41,564 nt of DNA, from the NCBI GenBank assembly GCA_902792815.1, contig CADBAY010000019.1:1-41564 (forward strand). Reading direction: 5' to 3'. The stretch comes from an uncultured Bacteroidia bacterium (GTDB lineage Bacteria > Bacteroidota > Bacteroidia > Bacteroidales > UBA932). A program made the position numbers and the translations under genes. Below, piece by piece: positions 7,669 through 16,697 of this stretch (positions within the stretch are counted from its first letter, which is position 1; the number at the start of each line of letters is the position of its first letter). Below the pieces are notes generated by a model. That model did not search any database. It worked only from the letters and a program-made list of their open reading frames with translations, and was not told the origin of the DNA.

Positions 7669-10600
7669 CAGAATTTCAGATTTAGGCTTAAATAAGGAAT
7701 CTGCGTGGCGAACACCGATACCATGTATCCTTTTATATCGTTACCGCCGGAGGTGGTGTAGAATACCGAGTAGGCGTTGCGGCGTCCTGTAACGTTGTAG
7801 CAGCCGAGAGTCGCCGACATGTGCGTGAAGGCTTTCAGATAGTGCCCCGGCTCGATGTTGAGCGCCAGGTCGAGGCGGAAGTAGTCGGGAATGCGGTAGG
7901 CGTTGCGCTGGGAATACATAAGCCTCACCGCGTTGCCGTAGTAGTATTGGCCCACGGGTATGGTGACTGGGCGTCCGGTGGAATAATCCAAATTGAAGGA
8001 AATGCTGTAGCGGTGCGTGAATTTGTAGTTGCCAACCAGCTTAAGGTCGTGCGGCTTGTCGTGCGGGGCATTGTACCAGTCGCCTCCGTTGATGGTTTCG
8101 ATCCCCCGGTCCTGCATCTCCTTGAGCATTGACCTCGACCAGGTGTAGGAGAGCCATCCGGTCAGGCGGCCGGTCTGCTTGCGGAGCATCAGCTCCACTC
8201 CGTATGCCCTGCCCGTGGTGCGTACCAGGTCGGCGCTTAGCTGTTCGTTCATGCTCAGCACCGCTCCCGATTTGTAGTCGAGGCAGTTGTGCATCCTTTT
8301 GTAGTAAGCTTCCAGCGAAATGTCGAGGGCGTTGCCGAACACCGTCCAGTACGCTCCGCCCGCCGCCTGCCATCCCTTCTGGGGCAGCATATCGGCTCCA
8401 GCGAGCCTCCAGGTATCCATGGGGGATATGGCCGACGTGTTGGAAATCAGGTGGATATACTGGCTCATTGAGTTCACTCCCGCCTTGAAAGAGAGATTGG
8501 AGAGGGGAGAATACTTGCCGCTGAGGCGGAACTCCGGGGTAAAGTAGAATTTGACCGGGTCCAAGGCCAGGAAGCTTGACAGCCTCACGCCTCCCTCCAC
8601 GCTGAAGGGCCCTTCGTTCTGCCACAGGTCGCCTGCGTAAACGGCGGTCTCCTGTGCCATTTCGGGCTTAAGGTTTTTTGCAATTATGGCCGAGCCTTCC
8701 AGCGGCGAAATGCTGCCAGGTTGCAGGGCGTAAAACACTCCGTCGCCGCCCCAGCTTATGGTATGGCTTCCAAGGCGCTGCTCCACTCCGGCCCTGACAA
8801 AGCCTTCTCGAATACGGGTTGAGAGGCTGTATGAGCCCAGAGGGTCGGATTCGAGCCCCCTCTGCAGGGTATTGGAATACTGGTCAAAGCCTGCCGTAAG
8901 CTTGAGAGTATGGTCTTCGTCGCGTTTGCGGGTCCACTTAAGGGCTATGTCGAGATTGGAGTAACGGAAGGTAGTATCGCCCCTGAAGGAGAAGCCGTCA
9001 CGCGACCAGTAGCCGGTGAGCTTGAGGCTGTTGCGCTCGTCGATGCGGTGCGTCAGGCCCAGATTTACATCGCTGAACGATGCGTTTCCTCCAGCATATC
9101 CGCTGCTGCGCGGGATTTGCCGCAGAAGCCAGTCGGAGTAGGTTGTGCGCCCGCCCAGCACGAAGCTTGTGCGGTTTTTAATTATCGGACCTTCGAGCGA
9201 GAGATGGCTGGTGAGTATGCCGAGCCCGAGGGAACCGTGCAGGCGCTCGGCATTGCCGCTTCGCGTGCCAATGTCCAGCACCGAGGAAATGCGGCCGCCG
9301 TAGCGTACGGGGATGGAACTTTTGTACAGTTCGATATCGTCCACCACGTCGGTGTTGAACGCCGAAAAGATGCCGAAGAGATGCCCCGGATTGTATATGG
9401 TGCCGCCGTCTAGCAGTATGAGGTTCTGGTCGGAGGAGCCTCCGCGCACGTTGAATCCGCTGGACGCTTCTCCTACCGACTTTACGCCGGGCAGGGTAAG
9501 CACGGTCTTTATGATGTCACCCTCTCCGAATGCCGAGGGGACGTGCGTGATTGTGGACTGGCTGAGCTTTTCGATGCCCATGCCGGCCCTGCGGTGGTCG
9601 GCCATGCCTTCGGCGGTCACATAGGCGCTTTGCAGGGCGGTGACCTTCTCGCGCATAACAATATCGAGTTCGCCGGAGGAGTTGACAATCACGTGGATGT
9701 CCATGTCTTCCATCGAATACTCCCTGAAAGTCAGCAGGTTTTCGCCTGTCGGGAGGGAGAGGGAGTAGCGTCCTTCTTTGTCAGTGTAGCAGTAGTTGCG
9801 TCCGCTGCGGTCCGATACGAGCACCGCCCCCAGGGCTTCTCCGGAAGCGACGTCCCGTACTACGCCCGACACCTTGGCCCGGCCTTCGCCGGCGCCTTTG
9901 CGCCCTATCTCGTAGGTTTTGTTGCGATAGCTGGCGATCATGGCCTCCTGCTCTATGGCTGCCAGCAGGGCGCTGCGCTCCGAGGAAGTCTCGTTCTTTG
10001 AGAACCATTCGGGGGGCAGCTCGTAGCCTGCGCCTTTCAGGGGGTTGTTTCGTTTGATTTCACGGGCTACCCACACTTCCGGATTGTTCTCCGGCGGGAT
10101 GCCCGAGGGAATCATAGCCCTTCGGCGGGCTTTGCCGGGATGGATTCGCTTGAAAGTGCCGCGCTTGACGGTGTAGTAATAATCCTTCTGGCGGAAGTAC
10201 GAAATGATATTCTCGCGGTAGTTGGGGTCGTCGTAGCCAATTCCGCCCACTCCGTTATGGTCGCCCGGCTCGCGCAGGAATTGCTTCTGCCGCTGCATCC
10301 ACACCGTCCTCTTGCCGTCCTGCAGTGATATCCAGAACCCGGCCGGGGCCTCCTTGACGCCATAATAGCGCAGGTTGACGTAGCAAATTCCGTCTATTGC
10401 GAACCAGCCCGTAAGGGACTGCTCGGCAGCGACGGGCGGCGCGAACTGGGACTGCTTTACCAGCAGTTCCTGAGTGTGGGCGTTGATGTTCACCGACACG
10501 CCGCGGTAGGTGACGCCGTTGAAATAGACGGTTCCGGGACGGTATTCGACGCCGTTCCAAAAGTAATGGCCGTTGAATGGGAAGTTATACTCGTTGAGCG

Positions 10601-10679
10601 TACGCCCCCTGTCCAGGGGGGTCTGCGCAGCGCATACCCCCGCCAGAAGGACAAGTATACACACAACTAACCTTCGCAT
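7668..10679 (-). CDS. TonB-dependent receptor with N-terminal extension
   Basis: 1003 residues from the ATG at 10679, chosen over an in-frame TTG at 10697 because MRRLVVCILVLLAGVCAAQ is then a clean signal peptide. Residues about 20-265 form an extra region not normal for receptors, with FNGVEYRPG/FNGVTYRGV-type strands. A carboxypeptidase-regulatory-like domain follows (about 268-350), then a plug (about 365-480: FNVRGGSSDQN, YGGRISSVLD) and a 22-strand-type barrel to a terminal LNLKF. It imports an unknown ligand across the outer membrane using TonB. It starts 39 bp after the GH97 stop with no clear terminator between, and is coupled to the DUF4249 gene. It lacks the long SusC architecture and its partner is not SusD. 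Confidence 0.93.
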   Translation of the reverse strand: MRRLVVCILVLLAGVCAAQTPLDRGRTLNEYNFPFNGHYFWNGVEYRPGTVYFNGVTYRGVSVNINAHTQELLVKQSQFAPPVAAEQSLTGWFAIDGICYVNLRYYGVKEAPAGFWISLQDGKRTVWMQRQKQFLREPGDHNGVGGIGYDDPNYRENIISYFRQKDYYYTVKRGTFKRIHPGKARRRAMIPSGIPPENNPEVWVAREIKRNNPLKGAGYELPPEWFSKNETSSERSALLAAIEQEAMIASYRNKTYEIGRKGAGEGRAKVSGVVRDVASGEALGAVLVSDRSGRNYCYTDKEGRYSLSLPTGENLLTFREYSMEDMDIHVIVNSSGELDIVMREKVTALQSAYVTAEGMADHRRAGMGIEKLSQSTITHVPSAFGEGDIIKTVLTLPGVKSVGEASSGFNVRGGSSDQNLILLDGGTIYNPGHLFGIFSAFNTDVVDDIELYKSSIPVRYGGRISSVLDIGTRSGNAERLHGSLGLGILTSHLSLEGPIIKNRTSFVLGGRTTYSDWLLRQIPRSSGYAGGNASFSDVNLGLTHRIDERNSLKLTGYWSRDGFSFRGDTTFRYSNLDIALKWTRKRDEDHTLKLTAGFDQYSNTLQRGLESDPLGSYSLSTRIREGFVRAGVEQRLGSHTISWGGDGVFYALQPGSISPLEGSAIIAKNLKPEMAQETAVYAGDLWQNEGPFSVEGGVRLSSFLALDPVKFYFTPEFRLSGKYSPLSNLSFKAGVNSMSQYIHLISNTSAISPMDTWRLAGADMLPQKGWQAAGGAYWTVFGNALDISLEAYYKRMHNCLDYKSGAVLSMNEQLSADLVRTTGRAYGVELMLRKQTGRLTGWLSYTWSRSMLKEMQDRGIETINGGDWYNAPHDKPHDLKLVGNYKFTHRYSISFNLDYSTGRPVTIPVGQYYYGNAVRLMYSQRNAYRIPDYFRLDLALNIEPGHYLKAFTHMSATLGCYNVTGRRNAYSVFYTTSGGNDIKGYMVSVFATQIPYLSLNLKF

Positions 10680-10718
10680 AACAAGCGTTAGACGCAACCG
10701 AGAGCTGCGGGTTTAATT

Positions 10719-13061
10719 CTATAAAGACCTTAAACTGAGGGCGAATCCGCCACCGCGAGCCATTTTGACCTTGATGGTGTCGGATGAACTTACCTCGCTG
10801 CGGCTGACGGTATAGGCCTGGGGAGCGCTCTCGTAGTCGGCATCGGGAGCGTCGGCGTAGAGCGTTGCCTCGTAGCGCAGGCCCGGAGTAAGGAAGTCAA
10901 GGGCGATTTCGCTCTCGTGGGCGGTCTCGCCGCAAACTCCTCCTACATACCATACATCACGGGCCTTGGCTCCCTTAAGGTTCTTTGCCGTTGCTCCTTC
11001 GGGCAGGGCGTACACAAAGCGGGCGGCTCCGGAAAGCATGTCTTTCTTGCCGTCAGACAGGCTTGCTACACCTGAAGCAGCCTTGTTGAGGGTCTCCAGG
11101 CGCGGCTTTCGGGCTGTCACTATGTATTCGCCGGGCTCGGCTTCAAGATAGATGCTCTTTTCCCAATCAACGGCTACGTCCTTGATGAACTGGAACGCAT
11201 CGGGGAAGCGCTCGTAGTTGCAAGGCAGGTCGGCTGCCATCTGCAGGGGCGAGTAGAAAGTTACGTACAGGCCCAGCTGGTTGGCAATCGTGTGGCGCAT
11301 CTTTCCGGTCTGCCCGGGAGCGGTGATAGACATGTCCTGCTCGAAAATGCCGGGCGTGTAGTCCATCGGGCCGCCCTGGAGGCGGGTGAACGGCAGAATG
11401 GAAGTGTGCCCCGGATTGATGTGGGCGCGGTATTCGGTGCCCATCGCGCTCTCGTTGCCTATGAGGTTGGGCCAGGTGCGGCAAAGTCCGGTGGGGCGTA
11501 CCGCCTCGTGGGCGTTGACCATGATGTGGTGCCCGGCCGCCTGCTTGAGGGCGTACAGATAATGGTTGATCAGGGTCTGGCTGTAGTGATGCTCGCCGTA
11601 GGGGATAATGTTGCCCACGTAGCCGCTCTTTACGGCATCGTAGCCGTAGCGGTTCATAAGCGAATACGCGGCTTCCATGTGGCGCTCGTAATTGACTGTC
11701 GATGAAGACGTTTCGTGGTGCATCACAAGGCGTATGCCCTTGCTGTGGGCGTATTTGTTGAGAGCGGGCAGGTCAAAGTCGGGGTAGGGGGTTACAAAGT
11801 CGAACACGTAGTCTTTCTGGCAGCCGAACCAATCTTCCCAGCCTTCGTTCCAGCCCTCTATGAGCAGGGCGTCGAAGCCGTTTGCCGCGGCAAAGTCGAT
11901 GTAGGCGCGCACGTTCTCGTTGTTGGCTCCGTGCCTGCCGTGGGGCTTGAGGGCTTTGTAGTCGGTCACACCGAGCTGTACCGAGGGTACATCGTAGGTG
12001 TAGCTCCACTCGCTGCGTCCCGATATCATCTCCCACCATACTCCCATATACTTGACCGGATGAATCCAGCTCACATCTTCCAGTGCGCAAGGCTCGTTGA
12101 GGTTGAGTATGAGCCTGGAGGCCAGTACTTTGCGTGCGTCGTCAACCACCATTACCGTGCGCCAGGGGCTTGTGCAGGGCGCCTGGAGGCGTGCACCTAT
12201 CCCTTCGGCGTCGGGAGTAAGGTGGATGTGGAACACCATTGCCTTGTCGTCAAGGTCGAGGTTGGCGGTGGGGTAGTTGACCACGGCGGCCTCGTGCAGG
12301 TTGATGTACAGCCCCTCGTCGGTTTTCATCTGCAGGGCGGTCTGCACTCCCGTGGGCGAGAATCCTGTTGTTGAGGCATTGGCAAGGCGCATGCTTTCCG
12401 AGCGCGCCCTGATGCCGCTCAGGCGTGTGCGGCTGTAGTTGAACTCCTGTGTGTCGTAGTCGCCGCTGATCCACCAGGCGGTGTGGTCGCCGCTCATGGC
12501 AAATTCGGTAAGTTCCTCAGCCACGTTAAAATAGCGGAGCTTGTTGTCCTGGGGGAACTCGTAGCGGAAGCCGAGTCCGTCGTCGTACAAGCGCAGGCGC
12601 ACATTCATCTTCACCCCGTCTTCGCGCCCGAAGAGAACGAGCAGTTCGTTGTAGTTGTTACGAATGTCGCGTTCCTCGCCCCATACCGGCTGCCAGGTTT
12701 CGTCGAGGCTTGCGGTTTGGGAACCGATAATCGAAAATCCCGTGCAGAGGTCGCTCTCGCCGGTGTATTTGAGCCCCCGGCGATTGTTTTTGATTACCAT
12801 GTCCTCTTCGACATTGTTCGACCCTTTGACCAGTCCGAACCCGAGGCGTGAGGGCTTGATGACCTCTGCTCCGGCCCTTTCCAGTTTGTAGCAGGGCTCA
12901 CCCTTGGCGCTTATGCCCACGGAGGCTGTCAGCTGTCCGTCCGGGCTGCTGAGGGTGATGGCGTCATTTATGACGGGAGCTTCCGTCTTGGCGCAGGAGG
13001 ACAGGACTAACAGCGCCCCTGCCGCTCCTATTAAGATGTTTGTTAAAACTCTCATCGTCAT
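10719..13061 (-). CDS. Alpha-glucosidase, GH97 (SusB-like)
   Basis: 780 residues with a lipoprotein signal (LVLSSC, Cys23). N-terminal beta-sandwich (about 35-300), TIM barrel and C-terminal beta domain match GH97 in order and length. E450 (HHE), E519 (NAHE) and E543 (GTE) each lie exactly 11 residues beyond SusB E439, E508 and E532, and E537 matches calcium ligand E526. The Glu bases predict an inverting enzyme of the SusB type, not the retaining alpha-galactosidase group. It would cleave glucose from malto-oligosaccharides in the periplasm or at the membrane. It starts 4 bp after the GH13 stop. The ATG two codons later (13055) is also possible. Confidence 0.94.
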   Translation of the reverse strand: MTMRVLTNILIGAAGALLVLSSCAKTEAPVINDAITLSSPDGQLTASVGISAKGEPCYKLERAGAEVIKPSRLGFGLVKGSNNVEEDMVIKNNRRGLKYTGESDLCTGFSIIGSQTASLDETWQPVWGEERDIRNNYNELLVLFGREDGVKMNVRLRLYDDGLGFRYEFPQDNKLRYFNVAEELTEFAMSGDHTAWWISGDYDTQEFNYSRTRLSGIRARSESMRLANASTTGFSPTGVQTALQMKTDEGLYINLHEAAVVNYPTANLDLDDKAMVFHIHLTPDAEGIGARLQAPCTSPWRTVMVVDDARKVLASRLILNLNEPCALEDVSWIHPVKYMGVWWEMISGRSEWSYTYDVPSVQLGVTDYKALKPHGRHGANNENVRAYIDFAAANGFDALLIEGWNEGWEDWFGCQKDYVFDFVTPYPDFDLPALNKYAHSKGIRLVMHHETSSSTVNYERHMEAAYSLMNRYGYDAVKSGYVGNIIPYGEHHYSQTLINHYLYALKQAAGHHIMVNAHEAVRPTGLCRTWPNLIGNESAMGTEYRAHINPGHTSILPFTRLQGGPMDYTPGIFEQDMSITAPGQTGKMRHTIANQLGLYVTFYSPLQMAADLPCNYERFPDAFQFIKDVAVDWEKSIYLEAEPGEYIVTARKPRLETLNKAASGVASLSDGKKDMLSGAARFVYALPEGATAKNLKGAKARDVWYVGGVCGETAHESEIALDFLTPGLRYEATLYADAPDADYESAPQAYTVSRSEVSSSDTIKVKMARGGGFALSLRSL

Positions 13062-13065
13062 GCAC

Positions 13066-14331
13066 TTACTTTTCCACTACATCGTAACCCCAGGGGCCGA
13101 GGGTGCGTCCGTCGGGGAGTTCGATGGCATCGGGAGTGAGGTTGGTCCAAACGGAAACGGTATTCTTCTTGGCAACTCTGCGGAAGGCGAAAACTCCCTC
13201 GGGCACATCGGCTATGTATTCGAAGCGGCCGCCTTTCTCACCTGCGGCAAGAGCGGGATTGTTATGCTTGAGCAGAACCAGGCTGTGCCAGAAGTCGGTC
13301 CACTCGTTGTCGGACCAATCGGTGATAGGATCTTTCTCGAAGAACTCGAGCCTGCGGTCGAGGCCTATTTCCTGGCCGGTGTAGATGAGGGGCTGGCTCT
13401 TGGGAAGGGTGAAGCAAAGCAGCGCCATTACCTTGGCGGCGTCGCCCATGCGCTCGAATTCGGTGCCGGACCAGGAGTTCTCGTCGTGGTTGGACGTGAA
13501 GGTCAGGCGGAATGCTGTCTTGGGAGTATTGACCTCGTCGCGGGCTATGTAATCCTTAAGGTCACCGATGGTTTTCTTTCCCTGGGCGATTTCGTTCATC
13601 AGGTGATGAAGCTCCCAGGCGTATGTGGCGTCGAAAGTCTGGGCTGGATCGCACAGTTCGGGCTTCTCTGCTTCGGCAAGCAGATAGGCCTGCGGGTAAT
13701 CGCGATTGATGCCGGGCAGCACGCTCTGCCAGAACTTGGCGGGCATTTCACCTGCTGCGTCGCACCTGAAGCCATCCACTCCCTTATCGAGCCAGAAGCG
13801 CATGCAGCTGTCCTGAGCCGCCCATACCGCCTCGTTCTCGTAGTTGAGGCTGCGGGTGTCGGTCCAGTCGTATTCCCATATTGCATTGCCAAGAGAATCT
13901 CTCTCGTAGAAATCGGCGGGGCGGCCTGTCATCCACACGTGGTCAGGCGCCGTCTGGTTGGCAACCCAGTCCAGGATTACCTTGAATCCGTATTCGTGGG
14001 CCGAGTCGAGCAGGCTCTGGAAATCATCCATCGTACCGAACTCGGGGTTGACCTCGCAGTAATCGGATATGGCATAATAAGAGCCGAGAGTACCCTTGCG
14101 CTCCACTTCGCCGATCTTGTACATGGGCATCAGCCAGAGAACGTCCACACCAAGTTCCTCCAGGCGTGCGAGCTGTGCTTCCACGCCCTTGAAAGTGCCC
14201 TCGGGGCTGAACTGGCGTATGTTGACTTCGTAAACTACGGAATCGTAGGTCCAGTCGGGATGTACCGGAGCCTTGGGGGTGCAGCAAACGAGGGTGAGCA
14301 GTGCTGCGGCTGCAAATAAGAGTTTTTTCAT
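13066..14331 (-). CDS. GH13 alpha-amylase-type lipoprotein
   Basis: 421 residues from the ATG at 14331, where MKKLLFAAAALLTLVCC gives a lipoprotein signal; the longer frame from 14370 is unlikely. A compact (beta/alpha)8 barrel carries GH13 region II with nucleophile D191 (GFRCD), acid/base E220 (LLAEAE) and the His-Asp pair 282-283 (SNHDEN). Region I reads DWVANQ (121-126), so the usual final His is Gln. YKIGEVERKGTLGSYYA is typical of amylases acting on short glucans. It sits between the BACON lipoprotein and GH97 genes of the Sus locus and should cut malto-oligosaccharides. The exact subfamily and specificity cannot be told. Confidence 0.92.
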   Translation of the reverse strand: MKKLLFAAAALLTLVCCTPKAPVHPDWTYDSVVYEVNIRQFSPEGTFKGVEAQLARLEELGVDVLWLMPMYKIGEVERKGTLGSYYAISDYCEVNPEFGTMDDFQSLLDSAHEYGFKVILDWVANQTAPDHVWMTGRPADFYERDSLGNAIWEYDWTDTRSLNYENEAVWAAQDSCMRFWLDKGVDGFRCDAAGEMPAKFWQSVLPGINRDYPQAYLLAEAEKPELCDPAQTFDATYAWELHHLMNEIAQGKKTIGDLKDYIARDEVNTPKTAFRLTFTSNHDENSWSGTEFERMGDAAKVMALLCFTLPKSQPLIYTGQEIGLDRRLEFFEKDPITDWSDNEWTDFWHSLVLLKHNNPALAAGEKGGRFEYIADVPEGVFAFRRVAKKNTVSVWTNLTPDAIELPDGRTLGPWGYDVVEK

Positions 14332-14347
14332 ATGTATATTTATTTCA

Positions 14348-14731
14348 TTACAGGATGGTTCCGGCTTCACGGGCTTTTTGGGTGACCATTACCGGGAGGC
14401 AGGTACCTATGTCGTCGCAGAACACCAGGACTCCTTTTCTGACTTCGTACTCCGGGTTGGCGCCTACGGAGAATGTGTGCACGTTGCCGCTCCCTGCCGT
14501 GGTATTGTCCTTCACCCAGTCGGGCTTGCTGCTTAATTTATAGGTGGTAGGGCAGTTTACCTTAACCGTAAAAGTGCCGCCGGTCGCTTCCAGTTCCACC
14601 TCAGTGGGGCTGAGCGAAAAAGTGGTTTCCGAGGGCGTTGGCGTAGGATTTACCTTGGCGGGACAGCCGGTAAGCATCAGGGCTACCGGGAGAAGCAGCC
14701 ACAACTTTTTGGTAACCAACCTTCTAAACAT
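14348..14731 (-). CDS. Small BACON-domain lipoprotein
   Basis: 127 residues: a lipoprotein signal (LMLTGC, Cys22) and one BACON domain (about 38-122). Typical features are FSLSPTEVELEATGGTFTV, the KPDWVK strand, and the final VMVTQKAR. BACON domains are usually fused to glycoside hydrolases or glycan-binding proteins; here one stands alone as its own lipoprotein between two GH13 genes, 11 bp after the SusG-like gene. A surface carbohydrate-binding or spacer role is inferred from position; many BACON domains do not bind glycans themselves. Confidence 0.85.
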   Translation of the reverse strand: MFRRLVTKKLWLLLPVALMLTGCPAKVNPTPTPSETTFSLSPTEVELEATGGTFTVKVNCPTTYKLSSKPDWVKDNTTAGSGNVHTFSVGANPEYEVRKGVLVFCDDIGTCLPVMVTQKAREAGTIL

Positions 14732-14742
14732 AAACTAACTGA

Positions 14743-16677
14743 TTATTGCTCAAAAACAACCGAGGAGAAAGGCCCCAGGCTTAAAGTTCCGTCTTTAGCG
14801 GCGCTGTATTCGCCGTTGGAGACAAGGCATTTGGTGAGTTTATAGTCCGTGAACACCGCCTTGGCGGGAGTGTTGCGGAAGTTGTGCACAACCAGCACGG
14901 TCTGGTCTTCGTAGGTCATCGTCCATACCGCCAGTTCGTCGGAGCTGCAGCTCACTTCGGCCATCTCTCCGAGAGAGAGGGCCTTGCTGGTATTGCGGGC
15001 GCGGGCGAAGCGGCGGTAAACTTTGAGTATAGAGTCGTCGTTCTTTTCCTGGAACTCCACCGACATGCTGCCGGTGAGCATATTGTAATCGACCTTGCCG
15101 TTCAGGGCCTTGGCCGCCACGCTTCCCTCGGTAGTCCATCTGATAGGCGAACGGACGAATTCGTCCCCGTTGTTCTTGCCGCCCCAGTATCCGAGTTCCT
15201 CGCCCTGATAAATGAAGGGCTTTCCGGGCGAAGTGAGCAGCACGGCGCCGGCCAGTTTCATTTTGGGAAGGCTCTTGCCCAGGTCGTTCCCGGCGCGGTC
15301 TTCGTCGTGGTTGGAGAGTTTGATGGCGTCGATAAAGTCGGGACGGTACTGCCTGTACTGGCTGCGGAACCAAAGCACCGTACGCGCGAAGTCCTTGCCG
15401 GAGCCGCGGTTTATACGGTCTTTGAGCGTCCACCAGTAGCTGAAATTGAACAGCGACGGGAGCCCTTTGTAGTACGAAGCAATCTTGCTTGTCTCTTCCC
15501 AGGCCTCACCAACCATGTAGATGTCGCCCTTGCCTCCACGCGCTTTGTAAGTAGCGTTGCAGTGGTCGTACCATTGTTTAAGGAAACTCGTGTTGGCTTC
15601 GGCCTGCTGCTGGTAAATCCACAAAACTGCATCGAGCCTCAGGCCGTTCACGCCCATCTTTATCCATTTGTCGGCGCTTTCGGCGAGGGCCTTGAAGGCG
15701 GGTGATTCCGACGCTTTGGCATAAGGGCCGTAGTTAAGGTCGGGCATCGAGGCGTCGAAACTGGCAAAGTACCAGATGTTGCTGCCGCCGAAGGTTATGT
15801 CGGCCGCCACGGTGTTGTCGAGCTTGAGCGGCTCTCCGAACTTGACAGCCCCGCTTGCGCTGCCCCATTTGGTGCCGCCATCCCAAGACGTGCTGGAAGA
15901 GCGCACGAGGAAGCCCCAGTCGGTATCGACGTCAACAGTGATTTCGTGAATATCGGCGCCGGTCTGATACAAGCCCACCAGCCCTGCGCTGCCTATCCAG
16001 AGCCATAGGGAGGCGGAGGGGTTGGAACTCTGCACGGCTGCGGTGGTCTCGGTTACCGTTATGGTCTTGGCTTTCCAGTCAAGCTTGAAGTGCAGGCGCC
16101 CTTTGTAGCCCAGGTCGCCTGAAGCGGCGCTGTGCCAGGATCCCATGCCCGGGTTGGTCGCGCCGGCAAAATTGTCCACCTTTCCGGCCGCCACGTCGGC
16201 CTGCCAGTTATCGGAAAGCACGTAGAAGCTTCGGTAGGGGCTGTCTTTGGACGATAAAGCGCTGTTGAACCATTCCCCCCGTCCGGAGTGGTTGAGCACG
16301 TAGTCCATATAAATGTCGATGTTGTACTCGCGGGCCTTGTCGATGAGTTCTTTAAAGTCGGCCTCCGTGCCAAGATGCGGGTTGATGGTGCTGTAGTCCA
16401 GGACATCGTAGTTGTGGTACGATGCCGCCGTCTGGACGGGCGAGAGCCACAGGGCGGTGGCGCCAAGGGCATCCAGATAGTCAAGATGCTGAGTAACGCC
16501 GCGAAGGTCCCCCCAGCCGTCACCGTCCGAGTCGGCGAAGCTGTACACATTGAGCTGATATGTTATGCCGGAGAGCTTGTCGGAGCTTGGCAGCGGCCGC
16601 GAGTCGGGACTGCTCGGCTTACAGGACCAAAAGAGCATAGCCAGTACGGCCAGGGCGGGGAGTACAAACTTTCTCAT
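14743..16677 (-). CDS. SusG-like alpha-amylase lipoprotein, GH13
   Basis: 644 residues from the ATG at 16677 (an in-frame TTG lies at 16686), with lipobox LFWSC (Cys19). GH13 regions: I DYVLNH (125-130), II GLRLDA with nucleophile D349, III VGEAWE with acid/base E391, IV SNHDED (H457-D458). Between region I and region II, about residues 160-300 form a beta-rich insert with many tryptophans (LWLWIG, WGFLVRS), in the place where SusG carries its CBM58 inside domain B. This points to a surface endo-acting amylase that starts starch breakdown. A strong stem-loop precedes it (16698-16725). Next genes are the BACON lipoprotein and the second GH13. Confidence 0.93.
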   Translation of the reverse strand: MRKFVLPALAVLAMLFWSCKPSSPDSRPLPSSDKLSGITYQLNVYSFADSDGDGWGDLRGVTQHLDYLDALGATALWLSPVQTAASYHNYDVLDYSTINPHLGTEADFKELIDKAREYNIDIYMDYVLNHSGRGEWFNSALSSKDSPYRSFYVLSDNWQADVAAGKVDNFAGATNPGMGSWHSAASGDLGYKGRLHFKLDWKAKTITVTETTAAVQSSNPSASLWLWIGSAGLVGLYQTGADIHEITVDVDTDWGFLVRSSSTSWDGGTKWGSASGAVKFGEPLKLDNTVAADITFGGSNIWYFASFDASMPDLNYGPYAKASESPAFKALAESADKWIKMGVNGLRLDAVLWIYQQQAEANTSFLKQWYDHCNATYKARGGKGDIYMVGEAWEETSKIASYYKGLPSLFNFSYWWTLKDRINRGSGKDFARTVLWFRSQYRQYRPDFIDAIKLSNHDEDRAGNDLGKSLPKMKLAGAVLLTSPGKPFIYQGEELGYWGGKNNGDEFVRSPIRWTTEGSVAAKALNGKVDYNMLTGSMSVEFQEKNDDSILKVYRRFARARNTSKALSLGEMAEVSCSSDELAVWTMTYEDQTVLVVHNFRNTPAKAVFTDYKLTKCLVSNGEYSAAKDGTLSLGPFSSVVFEQ

Positions 16678-16697
16678 AATAAGCAATATGGATAGGA

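Noticed and set aside
7668-10679. Receptor as a second SusC
   Set aside because: It lacks a SusD partner and the SusC-specific TonB-box/plug layout; its partner is DUF4249 and it has a different N-terminus.
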